Assembly (NCBI RefSeq): GCF_021166585.1 | Contig: NZ_JAJOZE010000012.1 | Location: forward strand, 1 to 64,000 | DNA length: 64,000 nt | Reading direction: 5' to 3' | From: Metabacillus kandeliae | Lineage (GTDB): Bacteria; Bacillota; Bacilli; Bacillales; Bacillaceae | Shown: positions 32,724-40,945 of the stretch, piece by piece | Numbering within the stretch: the stretch's first letter is position 1 | How the letters are laid out: each line of letters starts with the position of its first letter | Notes under the pieces: generated by a model | Database searches by the model: none | What the model saw: the letters and a program-made list of their open reading frames with translations, nothing else | What the model was told of the DNA's origin: nothing | Translations under genes and position numbers: made by a program

Positions 32724-33788
32724 TTACTCTACAACCCCTGATTCAGAAACCTCAACATCTGCTTTAATGGTAACATCTAAATTATGATAATTCTTTTTCC
32801 ATTCGCTGAGATTAAGCCCTCTTACCGTGTGTTTGGCCTTTTCGCCAATCCCGATTGGATCTGTATTGAGTTCTTTAAACTGAGTAATCATTTCATTCGT
32901 TTTTTTCTCAATGATCTTTTTAAATGTTTTTTCAATTGTCGCTAATACTTTGGGCGTCAGCTTCTTGCCTGAATACTCCGGGATGGAGCCAGTAACCTTC
33001 ATGGAAATAAAAACTTTATTAGGATTCTTTTTATCAATTTTCAGCTTGGAATCTGAGCTGATGGTTTTAATGGATGAAACTTTCCCATTTGGCAATACAA
33101 GGTTATAGTTTCCTTTCGTATACTCATCTGTCAGCAGCTTAAAAAACATCATATCATCAACAGGGATTTCCCCCACCATTTTTTTGTTATGAAACAGCGC
33201 CATGCCGTCAATTTCCAGTTTCCCTTCCCCGGCACTGTTGAAAATCGGCAAAAAGTTATCCTTTCCTTCTGAGTAATAATTGTAGAGAAAAAGATGCAGA
33301 TTATTTCTTGGCACATCCCTTGTTTCAATATTCTGCCTGATCATGTTGTATAGGTAATCAGCTGTTCCCTGAGTTCCGTAGTCTGCCTGCAGCACTTCAC
33401 TCGCCTTCCCTCTTGCCACAGCAAGGAAAACGTTTGATCCGATGCTTGCATCTCTTTGAAAGGTATCAATTACATCGTAAAACCCCTCTTTTGCCATATC
33501 CTCTCCAAATAACGCCACTTCAAGCTTTCCGTAAACAAGCGGATTTGAGGACTGCTTTTGCAAATTGATGAACATCTCTCTGTAGTATTTTCCCGTGTCT
33601 GTTATGATTTCTGTTTGTACTGGCTGATCTTTTAGGTAAACCGGGATGACATCTGTTCCAGTAAAACCGCCGTTTTCCGCTTTATCTACCCCAAAGCCCA
33701 TTACAAAGTTTACTTCATCTATGACTTCTTTTTGCATGCATCCTGCTGTAAATAAGAGCAGCAAGCAGACTGGCAAGATTTTTTTCAT
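32724..33788 (-). CDS. Spore germinant receptor subunit C, lipoprotein (GerAC family), operon 2
   Basis: 354 residues. Signal peptide with lipobox FTAGC (Cys near 17) and a GerAC-type body (LSEWKKNYHNLDVTIKADV at the end). It lacks the WD after the lipobox Cys (CMQKEVID). Start ATG overlaps the B-gene stop (ATGA), with AAAGGAG upstream. Together with the next two genes it forms a second complete receptor set, convergent to operon 1. Confidence 0.9.
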   Translation of the reverse strand: MKKILPVCLLLLFTAGCMQKEVIDEVNFVMGFGVDKAENGGFTGTDVIPVYLKDQPVQTEIITDTGKYYREMFINLQKQSSNPLVYGKLEVALFGEDMAKEGFYDVIDTFQRDASIGSNVFLAVARGKASEVLQADYGTQGTADYLYNMIRQNIETRDVPRNNLHLFLYNYYSEGKDNFLPIFNSAGEGKLEIDGMALFHNKKMVGEIPVDDMMFFKLLTDEYTKGNYNLVLPNGKVSSIKTISSDSKLKIDKKNPNKVFISMKVTGSIPEYSGKKLTPKVLATIEKTFKKIIEKKTNEMITQFKELNTDPIGIGEKAKHTVRGLNLSEWKKNYHNLDVTIKADVEVSESGVVE

Positions 33789-34882
33789 CCTTTTTGCTTC
33801 TCCTTTACCTTACGGATTACAAATGTCAAAACAAATAAGAGCGGGATATATACATAGGTTAAATAAAAGCCGGCCTGTCCCATAAAGTCATTTAGAAAAT
33901 TGATTTGCGCTCTGTTTCTAAAAAGATTGGTCATAAAGTAGCAGATAATTAAAACAATCACGATCGTCTTCTTTTGACGAATTAAAAACACCTGCTTCAT
34001 CCCTCTTGACGCACACCAAAGCATTAAAGCAACGTTCGGCAAAATAATTAAATTCCAGTTGGCAATGCCGATGTATTCAAACCGTTCAACAAAAGGCATT
34101 TCAACTACCTTCCATAGAGTCAGTGTTGCCCAGATGTTTTTCTGAATCTGCTCTTCGCTGAAGTAGATAATGGAAACAACCGCAATCAGCAAATAAACAA
34201 ACGTTGTAACAGCAATCCCAAAGTGGCCCCATTTGGCTGATTTTTCTGGATTTTTTATAAAAGGATAGTAAAAGAAAATGGATTCAAAACCGAGCAGAGA
34301 AAGCGACATTTTGTACATTCCCCCGAAAAGCTCCATTGGAGAATGATGAAAAATCGGCAGCAGATTATAATAGTGAGCGTACTTCAGAGGGAAAATGAAT
34401 GTAAAAATCAAGTATGCAGGGAGTATAACGCCTAAAAAGGCGATTCCTGCTACAATCCGGAATCCACCGGATAAAATATAGTACACGAGCAAATAAAATA
34501 AAAACGTGAACACCCACACATTTAAATCCGGAAAAACCCATACTTCCACAATTTCTGTATAGGTGATGAGAACCGTCAGCCCGAGAAACATAAAATAGCC
34601 TGTAATCAATAATGAAAAAGCGTGACCAAGCCACTTCCCCAAGTATTCCTTATGCAAATCAACAATATTTTTCCCCTTCGACCTTTTCAGCATCGTGACA
34701 ATCATCCAAAAAGAAAGGTGAGCAATGATTCCTGATAAAATAACCACCATCCAGCCATCGTTTCCTGCTTCTTTTGCTATGATGCGCTGAAAACCCAAAA
34801 CACCCACACCAAATTGAATGGAATGGGTTAGATAGAAAATCATAAAGGGCGATATTTGGGCTTTTTCAGAAATCCTCGACAT
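33785..34882 (-). CDS. Spore germinant receptor subunit B (GerAB family), operon 2
   Basis: 365 residues, about ten membrane helices, GerAB family (FMIFYLTHSIQFGVGVLGFQ at the start). Start ATG at 34882 with GAAGGCAT upstream; the frame extends into the A gene, where no good ribosome site exists. The sequence is clearly diverged from the operon 1 B subunit, so the two receptors probably sense different germinants. Confidence 0.9.
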   Translation of the reverse strand: MSRISEKAQISPFMIFYLTHSIQFGVGVLGFQRIIAKEAGNDGWMVVILSGIIAHLSFWMIVTMLKRSKGKNIVDLHKEYLGKWLGHAFSLLITGYFMFLGLTVLITYTEIVEVWVFPDLNVWVFTFLFYLLVYYILSGGFRIVAGIAFLGVILPAYLIFTFIFPLKYAHYYNLLPIFHHSPMELFGGMYKMSLSLLGFESIFFYYPFIKNPEKSAKWGHFGIAVTTFVYLLIAVVSIIYFSEEQIQKNIWATLTLWKVVEMPFVERFEYIGIANWNLIILPNVALMLWCASRGMKQVFLIRQKKTIVIVLIICYFMTNLFRNRAQINFLNDFMGQAGFYLTYVYIPLLFVLTFVIRKVKEKQKG

Positions 34883-34898
34883 AGCGGATGCCTTCTTC

Positions 34899-36383
34899 CT
34901 ATTCGTCAATATCTTTGTTCTGCTTTGCCTTCTTAGGATCTGTTTTCTTCTCATCCTTTGTCCGCAGCTGAACTGGGCGTTTGGTCATCACGGAGTATGG
35001 CAGCCTGATGAAGGAATCCTTCATATCCTTCAGTCTTGGAGGAAAAATCGGTGCCAGATACGGTCTGCCAAGAGAGGTCAGCCGAAGCAGATGTACTGCC
35101 AGGAAGTTAAAGCAAAAGACAATTCCCACAAGCCCGTAAAATTCTGCAAAGAATAAAAATGGAAAGCGCAGAAAACGGATTGTATTGCTCACAAGGTAGA
35201 GCGGTGTACTGAAGGATGCCAGTGCGGCAAGTGCGACAATGATCAGCAGAACATTACTTGTCAATCCCGCATCTACTGACGCAGTCCCAATGACAATTCC
35301 CCCCACAATGCCGATCGTCTGGCCGACCTTTGTCGGCAGCCGTGCACCGGCTTCTCTGAGAAGCTCAATGCCAAGCTCCAGAAACAGCACTTCCAAAAGA
35401 GGTGTAAGCGGGACATTTCCTCTTGAACTCACAAGCGTGTTCAGCAAATCTCTTGGTATCAATTCATAATGATAATTCAGGGCCGCCACATAGACAGGCG
35501 TGACCAATATCGAAAAAGCGACCGAAAACAGGCGGAGCATCCTGAAAAAAGACGCAAGGATATAGTTGAAATAATAATCATCAAAAGCAAAGAAAAATTC
35601 CATCAGTGTGGTTGGACCGAGCAGAACATGCGGAGAGCCGTCAACAACGATTGCTACCTTACCCTGTGCAATGGCTGACGCTGCCCTGTCTGAGCGTTCC
35701 GTATCCAGCAGCTGCGGAAAAGGAGAATGCTGGTTATCAGCGATAATCTGTGTAATGAAAGAGCTGTCGACAATCTGATCGTATTGAATATCGGAAATCC
35801 GCTGCCACACCGTGTTCACATTTTCCTTTTCCGCAATATTCTCCAGATAAACAACCGCGATTACGGTTTTGGAAATATCCCCGACCTGAAGCTCCCTTAC
35901 CTTTAAATCATCTGCCGGAAGCCTTTTACGAATCAAATTAAGATTCGTATCGATGCTTTCAACGAAAGCTTCTTTAGGGCCGATTACACTGAATTCCACT
36001 TCAGGAACAGTAACAGCGCGGGTTCTGTTAAGAGTGGCCTTAATCAGCAAACAAGGAAGAGCATACCTTGATGACGAGATCATGACATATCCCTGGTTAA
36101 GCTTCTCCCTAATGTCATCTGTATCAATAGAGATGGATGCTTCTTCCATCGGCAGCATATCTTTTAAGTCCTGCAGCTGACCCCACTGTTTGCCGGCAGC
36201 ATAAGGAAGAATGCTTTCCTGCAGGATTTTCGGATCAACAAGGGTGCGGAAATAAGAAACCCAGTAATGCACCTCAGTTCCTTCCGCCTCAAACCGGATG
36301 AAGTCAGAGGAACGCTGAAGAACAGCCATTACTTCTTCCATGGAAGACTTCGGGCTGCCATCCAGCTTGTTCATTTTTCTCAT
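34899..36383 (-). CDS. Spore germinant receptor subunit A (GerAA family), operon 2
   Basis: 494 residues, GerAA family: hydrophilic N-terminal half, then membrane helices, with SPFPQLLDTERSDRAASAIA, DGSPHVLLGPTTLMEFF, ELIPRDLLNTLV and LPTKVGQTIGIVGGIVIGTA. Acidic-basic tail rich in Lys. GGTGATAT precedes the ATG. First gene of the second receptor operon. A candidate sigma-G promoter lies at 36418-36447. Confidence 0.92.
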   Translation of the reverse strand: MRKMNKLDGSPKSSMEEVMAVLQRSSDFIRFEAEGTEVHYWVSYFRTLVDPKILQESILPYAAGKQWGQLQDLKDMLPMEEASISIDTDDIREKLNQGYVMISSSRYALPCLLIKATLNRTRAVTVPEVEFSVIGPKEAFVESIDTNLNLIRKRLPADDLKVRELQVGDISKTVIAVVYLENIAEKENVNTVWQRISDIQYDQIVDSSFITQIIADNQHSPFPQLLDTERSDRAASAIAQGKVAIVVDGSPHVLLGPTTLMEFFFAFDDYYFNYILASFFRMLRLFSVAFSILVTPVYVAALNYHYELIPRDLLNTLVSSRGNVPLTPLLEVLFLELGIELLREAGARLPTKVGQTIGIVGGIVIGTASVDAGLTSNVLLIIVALAALASFSTPLYLVSNTIRFLRFPFLFFAEFYGLVGIVFCFNFLAVHLLRLTSLGRPYLAPIFPPRLKDMKDSFIRLPYSVMTKRPVQLRTKDEKKTDPKKAKQNKDIDE

Positions 36384-36417
36384 GCTGATATCACCACGGC
36401 TTTTTATGTAGTGTTCT

Positions 36418-36447
36418 TATTTTGTGAAAAAACATGGCAAATATACC
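36418..36447 (-). promoter_or_regulatory. Candidate sigma-G promoter of ger operon 2
   Basis: GGTATA, a 17-bp spacer and CAAAATA on the minus strand, 35 bases upstream of the A gene. The -10 matches CATACTA at 5 of 7 positions. Less good than the promoter of operon 1. Confidence 0.45.
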
Positions 36448-36592
36448 GACAAGGGTTTTTGCAACCGCTTACTTATAAAAAAATGAATTTCATAGATGCC
36501 ATAATAAATAAAATCCAGTTATCATCTAGCAGAAAACGAGATTTTTCCTCTTCAAAATTAACTTTTAGTATACAGGTAACGGCCGAATAAAA

Positions 36593-36606
36593 AAGAACGC
36601 GTTCTT
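36593..36606. promoter_or_regulatory. 14-bp perfect palindrome before the sigma-factor gene
   Basis: AAGAACGCGTTCTT lies 16 bases before the GTG start. It could be an operator or a leader hairpin that influences translation. Confidence 0.4.
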
Positions 36607-36622
36607 ACAAGGAACGAGAAAA

Positions 36623-37099
36623 GTGATCAGACAGGAATTTGAGGAAACTGCCATTCAATACACACCGATGATTTTTCATCTGCTGAAAAAACTGAACATT
36701 ACTTCAGGCAAAGAAGAATTTTTTCAGTCAGCGCTTCTTGCCCTATGGGAGGCATCATTAAAAGCTGATCCCGAAAAAGGCTCGCTTGATTCCTACTATT
36801 ATCATTGCATGAAAGGAACACTGCTGAATGAGCTCTCGTCAAATTCCAGATGGAACAGCGGCAATTTTTTAATTGGACAAGTGCCTGAAAATGCGGCGGA
36901 ATACAAAGAAAACGGACAGCTGTTTGTTCTTGATCAGCTTCAGCGTTTTCGCCCGCTGCTGACTGAAAAGCAGTACAAATGGCTTGCCGCCTACACACTT
37001 TACGGGCTGACAGTGAAAGATATCGCCGCAATGGAAGGGGCAACAGAAGCAGCGGTAAAAAGCTGGAGAAAAGGGGCCTTAAAAGCCATCCGGAAATAA
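36623..37099 (+). CDS. Sigma-70-like RNA polymerase sigma factor
   Basis: 158 residues with a region-2-like N-terminal half (MIFHLLKKLNI, EEFFQSALLALWEA, GSLDSYYYHCMKGTLLNEL) and a region-4 helix-turn-helix (YGLTVKDIAAMEGATEAAVKSWRKGALKAI). No region 3 and no adjacent anti-sigma factor gene. The layout resembles small alternative sigma factors of the staphylococcal SigH/ComX type. GTG start at 36623 with AAGGAAC. A perfect palindrome precedes it. The repeat cluster begins right after its stop codon. Targets are unknown. Confidence 0.75.
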   Translation: MIRQEFEETAIQYTPMIFHLLKKLNITSGKEEFFQSALLALWEASLKADPEKGSLDSYYYHCMKGTLLNELSSNSRWNSGNFLIGQVPENAAEYKENGQLFVLDQLQRFRPLLTEKQYKWLAAYTLYGLTVKDIAAMEGATEAAVKSWRKGALKAIRK

Positions 37100-37540
37100 G
37101 AAAAGCGCAAGCGGCTCGTTCAGCCCCGCCGAGCGGTGGAGGAAAAATCCGAAAAGTCCGGGTTTGACTTTTTGGATTTTTCTGAAGCGACTCAAGGGGC
37201 TAGCCGCTGGAGCTGGACATCACGAAAAGCGGAGGCCGCTCGTTCAGCCCCGACAAGCATAAGACGATCAGCCGGGGAAAGGCGACCTTTCCTTTCCGTG
37301 GATGAGCGGCTTATGACCTCGAGGGGCTAGCGGCCGGAGCTGGACACCAAGAAAAGCGCAAGCGGCTCGTTCAGCCCCGACAAGCATAAGACGATCAGCC
37401 GGGGAAAGGCGACCTTTCCTTTCCGTGGATGAGCGGCTTATGACCTCGAGGGGATAGCGGCTGGAGCTGGACACCAAGAAAAGCGCAAGCGGCTCGTTCA
37501 GCCCCGCCGAGCGGTGGAGGAAAAATCCGAAAAGTTTTGA
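37100..37540 (+). repeat. Interspersed modular repeat cluster 2 (four units)
   Basis: Units begin at 37100, 37224, 37351 and 37478 (period 124-127). Each has the 5' flank GAAAAGCGCAAGCGGCTCGT followed by a CAGCCCCG segment, and the 3' flank GAGGGGCTAGCGGC. Unit 1 has the AAAAATCC/GGATTTTT hairpin core. Units 2 and 3 carry a CATAAGACGATCAGCCGGGG...GAGCGGCTTATG hairpin core and are almost identical. Unit 4 is cut off within the first core type. It is in opposite orientation to cluster 1. Confidence 0.88.
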
Positions 37541-37549
37541 TAGCATAAA

Positions 37550-37584
37550 AAAAGGAAAGAGTGCGCGGCACTCTTTCCTTTTTA
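37550..37584 (-). terminator. Terminator after the 64-residue ORF
   Basis: Perfect 14-bp stem AAAGGAAAGAGTGC/GCACTCTTTCCTTT with a 3-base loop and TTTTTTT on the minus strand. Confidence 0.9.
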
Positions 37585-37776
37585 GCTTCTGGGAGTTTCC
37601 ATGTATTGATAAAGAACGGCTCCTCCACGCTGGCCGATTCCTCTGAAATGCTTAAAGTCTGGTCTTTTAACAAGTACTTCCCGAAAAGGGAGAAAGTCTT
37701 CCTTGGTGATATAGCATTCTTTTATTTCATTGTTTTTCAGCTGGTCCATTAAAGATGAAGCTGTATTGCTGTCCAT
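37582..37776 (-). CDS. Uncharacterised small protein
   Basis: 64 residues, not recognised. An N-terminal helix is followed by ECYITKEDFLPFREVLVKRP and a basic, glycine-rich turn (FRGIGQRGGAVLYQYM). Start ATG at 37776 with GAGGAGGAG; the upstream frame extension has no ribosome site. A perfect terminator at its stop codon supports it being a real gene. It lies between the repeat cluster and an SDR gene. Confidence 0.65.
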   Translation of the reverse strand: MDSNTASSLMDQLKNNEIKECYITKEDFLPFREVLVKRPDFKHFRGIGQRGGAVLYQYMETPRS

Positions 37777-37848
37777 GGTGCTCCTCCTCTTGCAGGCTCT
37801 GTTCTTTAATAGTAAGTTTACAGCCGGCAAGCACCATTATCAACCTTT

Positions 37849-38493
37849 CTATTCAAACAGGTTTCTCAGTGCCTCATTAATATCTAAATTTCCGGATAAG
37901 ATTTCAAAGGTCAGGTTCTTCGTATACTCATTTTCAAGAGATTGGACGAGCACTTCAGCTACGTCTTCCCGCGGAATTTCACCATCACTTTGGCCCAAAG
38001 AAGTTTCAGCCATGATTTTCCCTGTTTCAGGATCATCTGTCAGCGGTCCCGGTCTGACAATTGTATAAGGAATCTCTGATTCCATTAAGTACTCGTCAGC
38101 TATCGCTTTTGCTTTAAGATATGTTGCCATGGCACCGGACTGCTCTTCAGGGATATCGGCTCCCATTGAGCTAAGCATGGTAAAATGACGGACATTCTCA
38201 TGCTTAGCAGCATCGATCAGCTTTTTAGCCCCTTCCTGGTCTACTGCTATCGTTTTGTCCTCCCCTGTTGAACCGCCGGAGCCTGCTGCGAAAATAACGG
38301 CCTCTGTTCCTTTAACAGCCTCTGTTACGTCTCCTTCAAGATCGCCTATAACAGTCTTTGCACCTAAGCTCTCCAATTCTTCAGACTGGCTTTCATCCCT
38401 GATCATGGCAATCGGCTCATGTCCTTTTGCAGCCAGCTTTTTTACTATGTGCTTGCCAGTTGTTCCGTGTGCTCCTGCTACTAGTACCTTCAT
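37849..38493 (-). CDS. NAD(P)-binding atypical SDR, YhfK-like
   Basis: 214 residues, the same length as YhfK of B. subtilis. N-terminal Rossmann motif (MKVLVAGAHGTTGKHIVKKL), FAAGSGGSTGEDKT, a MLSSMGAD strand and TIVRPGPLTDD. It lacks the classic YxxxK pair in its usual place (YLKAKAIAD), typical of atypical SDRs. Start ATG at 38493 with AAGGGTGAT. The substrate is unknown. Its leader carries an inverted repeat (38517-38556). Confidence 0.85.
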   Translation of the reverse strand: MKVLVAGAHGTTGKHIVKKLAAKGHEPIAMIRDESQSEELESLGAKTVIGDLEGDVTEAVKGTEAVIFAAGSGGSTGEDKTIAVDQEGAKKLIDAAKHENVRHFTMLSSMGADIPEEQSGAMATYLKAKAIADEYLMESEIPYTIVRPGPLTDDPETGKIMAETSLGQSDGEIPREDVAEVLVQSLENEYTKNLTFEILSGNLDINEALRNLFE

Positions 38494-38516
38494 GGTATCA
38501 CCCTTTTTTATGGATT

Positions 38517-38556
38517 GGTTCTGTTTAATGGAATGATGAACTCCTTGAACAGAACC
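38517..38556. promoter_or_regulatory. 9-bp inverted repeat upstream of the SDR gene
   Basis: GGTTCTGTT and AACAGAACC with a 22-base gap, 24-63 bases before the start codon. It could be a bipartite operator or a leader stem. Confidence 0.35.
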
Positions 38557-38617
38557 TTTTGATAAAGTATGGTGTACTTTTCCCATCCAAAAAGGAGGAT
38601 AAACAATTGAGCCGGTT

Positions 38618-39472
38618 TTACTGGGCATTCAGCCAGGTGACTAAACTGCCGTATGTTTTTTCAGCGTCTCTCTTCCCCTGCTCATAAAGCTTCTCAAGCT
38701 TTGCTGGATTTCGTTCAATCCGGTCCATCTCCAGCGGCTCTGCCGGTCTAATAACAAACGCTTTCCCCGCTTTTTCCTGTTCTTCAATAAAAGCCATTGT
38801 GTCATTATACATGCTGTACCTGTTCAGAATGGCTGAGACGAGGTTTGGAAATTGGCGGAATGTTCTTCTCATCAGCCAGTCCATCCTGGGCTTCTTTTTT
38901 ATGTACCCGGCATTTCTTGTGAGAATAAGAACATTTTTACTGTTGCCGTCATCGATTGATTTTTTGATAGGAATGGAATCTGTTATGCCGCCATCCAGCA
39001 GCTGTTTATTTTGGTAAGGCACAACAGGCGAGATAAACGGAAGCGAGCTTGAAGCCCTCAAAATCGTTAATATATCGCTTCCATACGTTTCTTTGTCAAA
39101 ATACATCGGTTTGCCTGTATAGCAATCGGTTGTTCCAACTAGGAAAGTCTCAGGACTTTGCATAAAAGCAGTAAAATCAAACGGCACAAGCTTGTTCGGA
39201 ATCTGGTCGAAAATAAAATCCATACCAAACAGCTGGCGTTTTTTAATAAAATTTTGAAATGAGAGATATTGAGGATCTCTTGCATAATCTATGTTAACTG
39301 TGCGGTTTCTGCCCTTTTGGCGGGACAAATAAGAAGCAGCGATGCAGGCACCTGCCGAAACTCCTATCACATAGGGAATATAAAGATCCTTTTCCATGAA
39401 ATATTCCAGCACGCCTGCCGTATAAACGCCTCTCATTCCTCCTCCTTCCAGTACAAGACCGGTTGAATTCAT
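38618..39472 (-). CDS. Patatin-like phospholipase, YjjU/RssA type
   Basis: 284 residues. Oxyanion motif LVLEGGGMRGVYTAGVLEYF, nucleophile in GVSAGA (Ser near 40) and the catalytic Asp in LLDGGITDSIP. All dyad residues are intact. No signal peptide, so it likely acts in the cytoplasm on phospholipid or acyl esters. GGAGAGAG precedes the ATG. The SDR gene follows 125 bases downstream in the same direction but has its own leader. Confidence 0.85.
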   Translation of the reverse strand: MNSTGLVLEGGGMRGVYTAGVLEYFMEKDLYIPYVIGVSAGACIAASYLSRQKGRNRTVNIDYARDPQYLSFQNFIKKRQLFGMDFIFDQIPNKLVPFDFTAFMQSPETFLVGTTDCYTGKPMYFDKETYGSDILTILRASSSLPFISPVVPYQNKQLLDGGITDSIPIKKSIDDGNSKNVLILTRNAGYIKKKPRMDWLMRRTFRQFPNLVSAILNRYSMYNDTMAFIEEQEKAGKAFVIRPAEPLEMDRIERNPAKLEKLYEQGKRDAEKTYGSLVTWLNAQ

Positions 39473-39637
39473 TGCGGCTCTCTCTCCTTTCCCTCTATGA
39501 CACTATAGTATAATTTTTTTTGCTTCACTATCAATTCATTCACATTTTTTTCTAATTCTGCTCTTTACATAATAAAAGAAATAGTGCAAAATGTTCTCTA
39601 ATGGGGGTTTACAGCAAATATAGAAGGAGAGAGGACA

Positions 39638-39820
39638 TTGAAAATCGCCAAAATTGGGAATATCATTGAGTTTAAGAACGGCTTAAAAGGTATTGTAGAA
39701 AAAGTGAATGAAAATTCCGTTATTGTTGATTTAACTTATATGGAGAATTTTCAAGACCTTGAACTTGAAAGCCGTACTGTAGTAAACCACAAAAATTATA
39801 AAATTCTTTCAGATAATTAA
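39638..39820 (+). CDS. ykvS: YkvS, DUF2187 family
   Basis: 60 residues: a small SH3-like beta protein (IGNIIEFKNGLKGIVEKVNE, then SVIVDLTYMENF). Matches YkvS of B. subtilis in sequence and position. TTG start at 39638 with GAAGGAGAG. Function unknown. Confidence 0.9.
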   Translation: MKIAKIGNIIEFKNGLKGIVEKVNENSVIVDLTYMENFQDLELESRTVVNHKNYKILSDN

Positions 39821-39842
39821 CAGCGCTTACTTTTTAACACTC

Positions 39843-39872
39843 AAAAAACGGAGGGAGATCCCTCCGTTTTTT
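39843..39872. terminator. Bidirectional terminator between ykvS and the 3D-domain gene
   Basis: AAAAAACGGAGGG/CCCTCCGTTTTTT, a 13-bp perfect stem with a 4-base loop. Confidence 0.9.
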
Positions 39873-39874
39873 AT

Positions 39875-40666
39875 TTATTCATATACAGTAATTTTGACAG
39901 GCTTGCGGCCCCATTTCATGGCATCATGATTTTCTGCCGTGAATACGTCTATTTCTTTTCCGTTAATAGCTCCGCCAATATCACCCGCTATTGCTTTTCC
40001 ATAGCCTTCTACTTCAACGACAGATCCAAGCGGAATGACATCAGGATCTACCGCAATTACTTTACCGCTTGAGTATTTCTTCAGATCCATGCCGATTTTG
40101 GTAACTCCTGAACAGCCCTGGCAATTCGCAGTGTAAGCCGTACTGGTTACCGTCATGGTTTTCACTTGTTTTTTCGCCTGCTTTTCAGCAAGCTTCGCCA
40201 TTGTTTTCGGTCCAGCTATTCCGTCAGCTGCCAATCCTTTTTTCTTCTGAAATCTTTTGACAGCATCTGCTGTACTTGCCCCATAAAGTCCGTCAGGCGA
40301 ACCGTTCAGTAAATCCCATTCGCTTAAGAGACGCTGAAGCTTTATAACAGGCCTTCCCATATCCCCTTTTCGGAGAATTTTCAAGATTCCGGCTGTTTTC
40401 TTTCCAGCAATGCCATCTTCTTTTAGATGATACTTTTTTTGAATTTCTTTTACTGATTTTTCTGTTATGCTGCCAAAATACCCTGTAGCTTTTGTGTAAG
40501 GGAATACGTGCTTGGCCATTAAATATTCCTGCAGCTCTTTCACATCATTGCTGCTTGACCCCGGCTTTATCGGTGTATCTCCTATTGCTGCATAGCTATT
40601 GGCAGGACTGATGACTGCCGCTCCGATTAGAAGCGTTCCAAGAGCAAAATTTACTTTTTTAAACAT
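39875..40666 (-). CDS. Secreted peptidoglycan-binding 3D-domain protein
   Basis: 263 residues. Signal peptide (LGTLLIGAAVISPANSYA), two PG_binding_1 domains (about 35-95 and 98-160), then a C-terminal 3D domain with its three Asp (AGDIGGAINGKEIDVF and the preceding VDPDVIPLGS). This is the YocH/YuiC-like arrangement of muralytic or wall-remodelling enzymes. It is not YkvT, which has a SleB-type hydrolase domain. Start ATG at 40666 with AGGAGGAG. Confidence 0.85.
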   Translation of the reverse strand: MFKKVNFALGTLLIGAAVISPANSYAAIGDTPIKPGSSSNDVKELQEYLMAKHVFPYTKATGYFGSITEKSVKEIQKKYHLKEDGIAGKKTAGILKILRKGDMGRPVIKLQRLLSEWDLLNGSPDGLYGASTADAVKRFQKKKGLAADGIAGPKTMAKLAEKQAKKQVKTMTVTSTAYTANCQGCSGVTKIGMDLKKYSSGKVIAVDPDVIPLGSVVEVEGYGKAIAGDIGGAINGKEIDVFTAENHDAMKWGRKPVKITVYE

Positions 40667-40763
40667 GCGGCTCCTCCTGACTGATAAATGTTCCATTTAA
40701 ACAAATACGCTTGCTTGCCAGGTTTGTAGGTGTTATACCGGGAAAACAATGCAGAAGGACTAT

Positions 40764-40786
40764 TAATTACTAGATTCTAGTAATTA
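40764..40786. promoter_or_regulatory. 23-bp perfect palindrome
   Basis: TAATTACTAGA, T, TCTAGTAATTA: two 11-base arms with a 1-base centre. It lies between the divergent 3D-domain and GNAT genes, 98 bases from the former and 160 from the latter. It has the size and symmetry of a dimeric repressor operator. Regulator unknown. Nothing else was recognised in 40697-40945. Confidence 0.5.
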
Positions 40787-40945
40787 CAGGGACTTCCCAT
40801 TAAAATCTAAAAAACACTACTATATTTACATATTAATCCAGAGAATTTAAGGAGATGGCAGGAATTAGCGAAAAAAAGAGGAATAGGTAAGGATAGCCGC
40901 ACAGCCTAAAAAGCGCAGTAAATAACTATGTTAGGAGGCGAAATG

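Noticed and set aside
37136-37673. Several 60-90-codon ORFs in repeat cluster 2
   Set aside because: They cover the repeat units and hairpins and contain the same peptide twice; no ribosome sites.
39875-40666. YkvT cell-wall hydrolase
   Set aside because: Position is right for ykvT, but the C-terminal domain is a 3D domain, not the SleB-type hydrolase.
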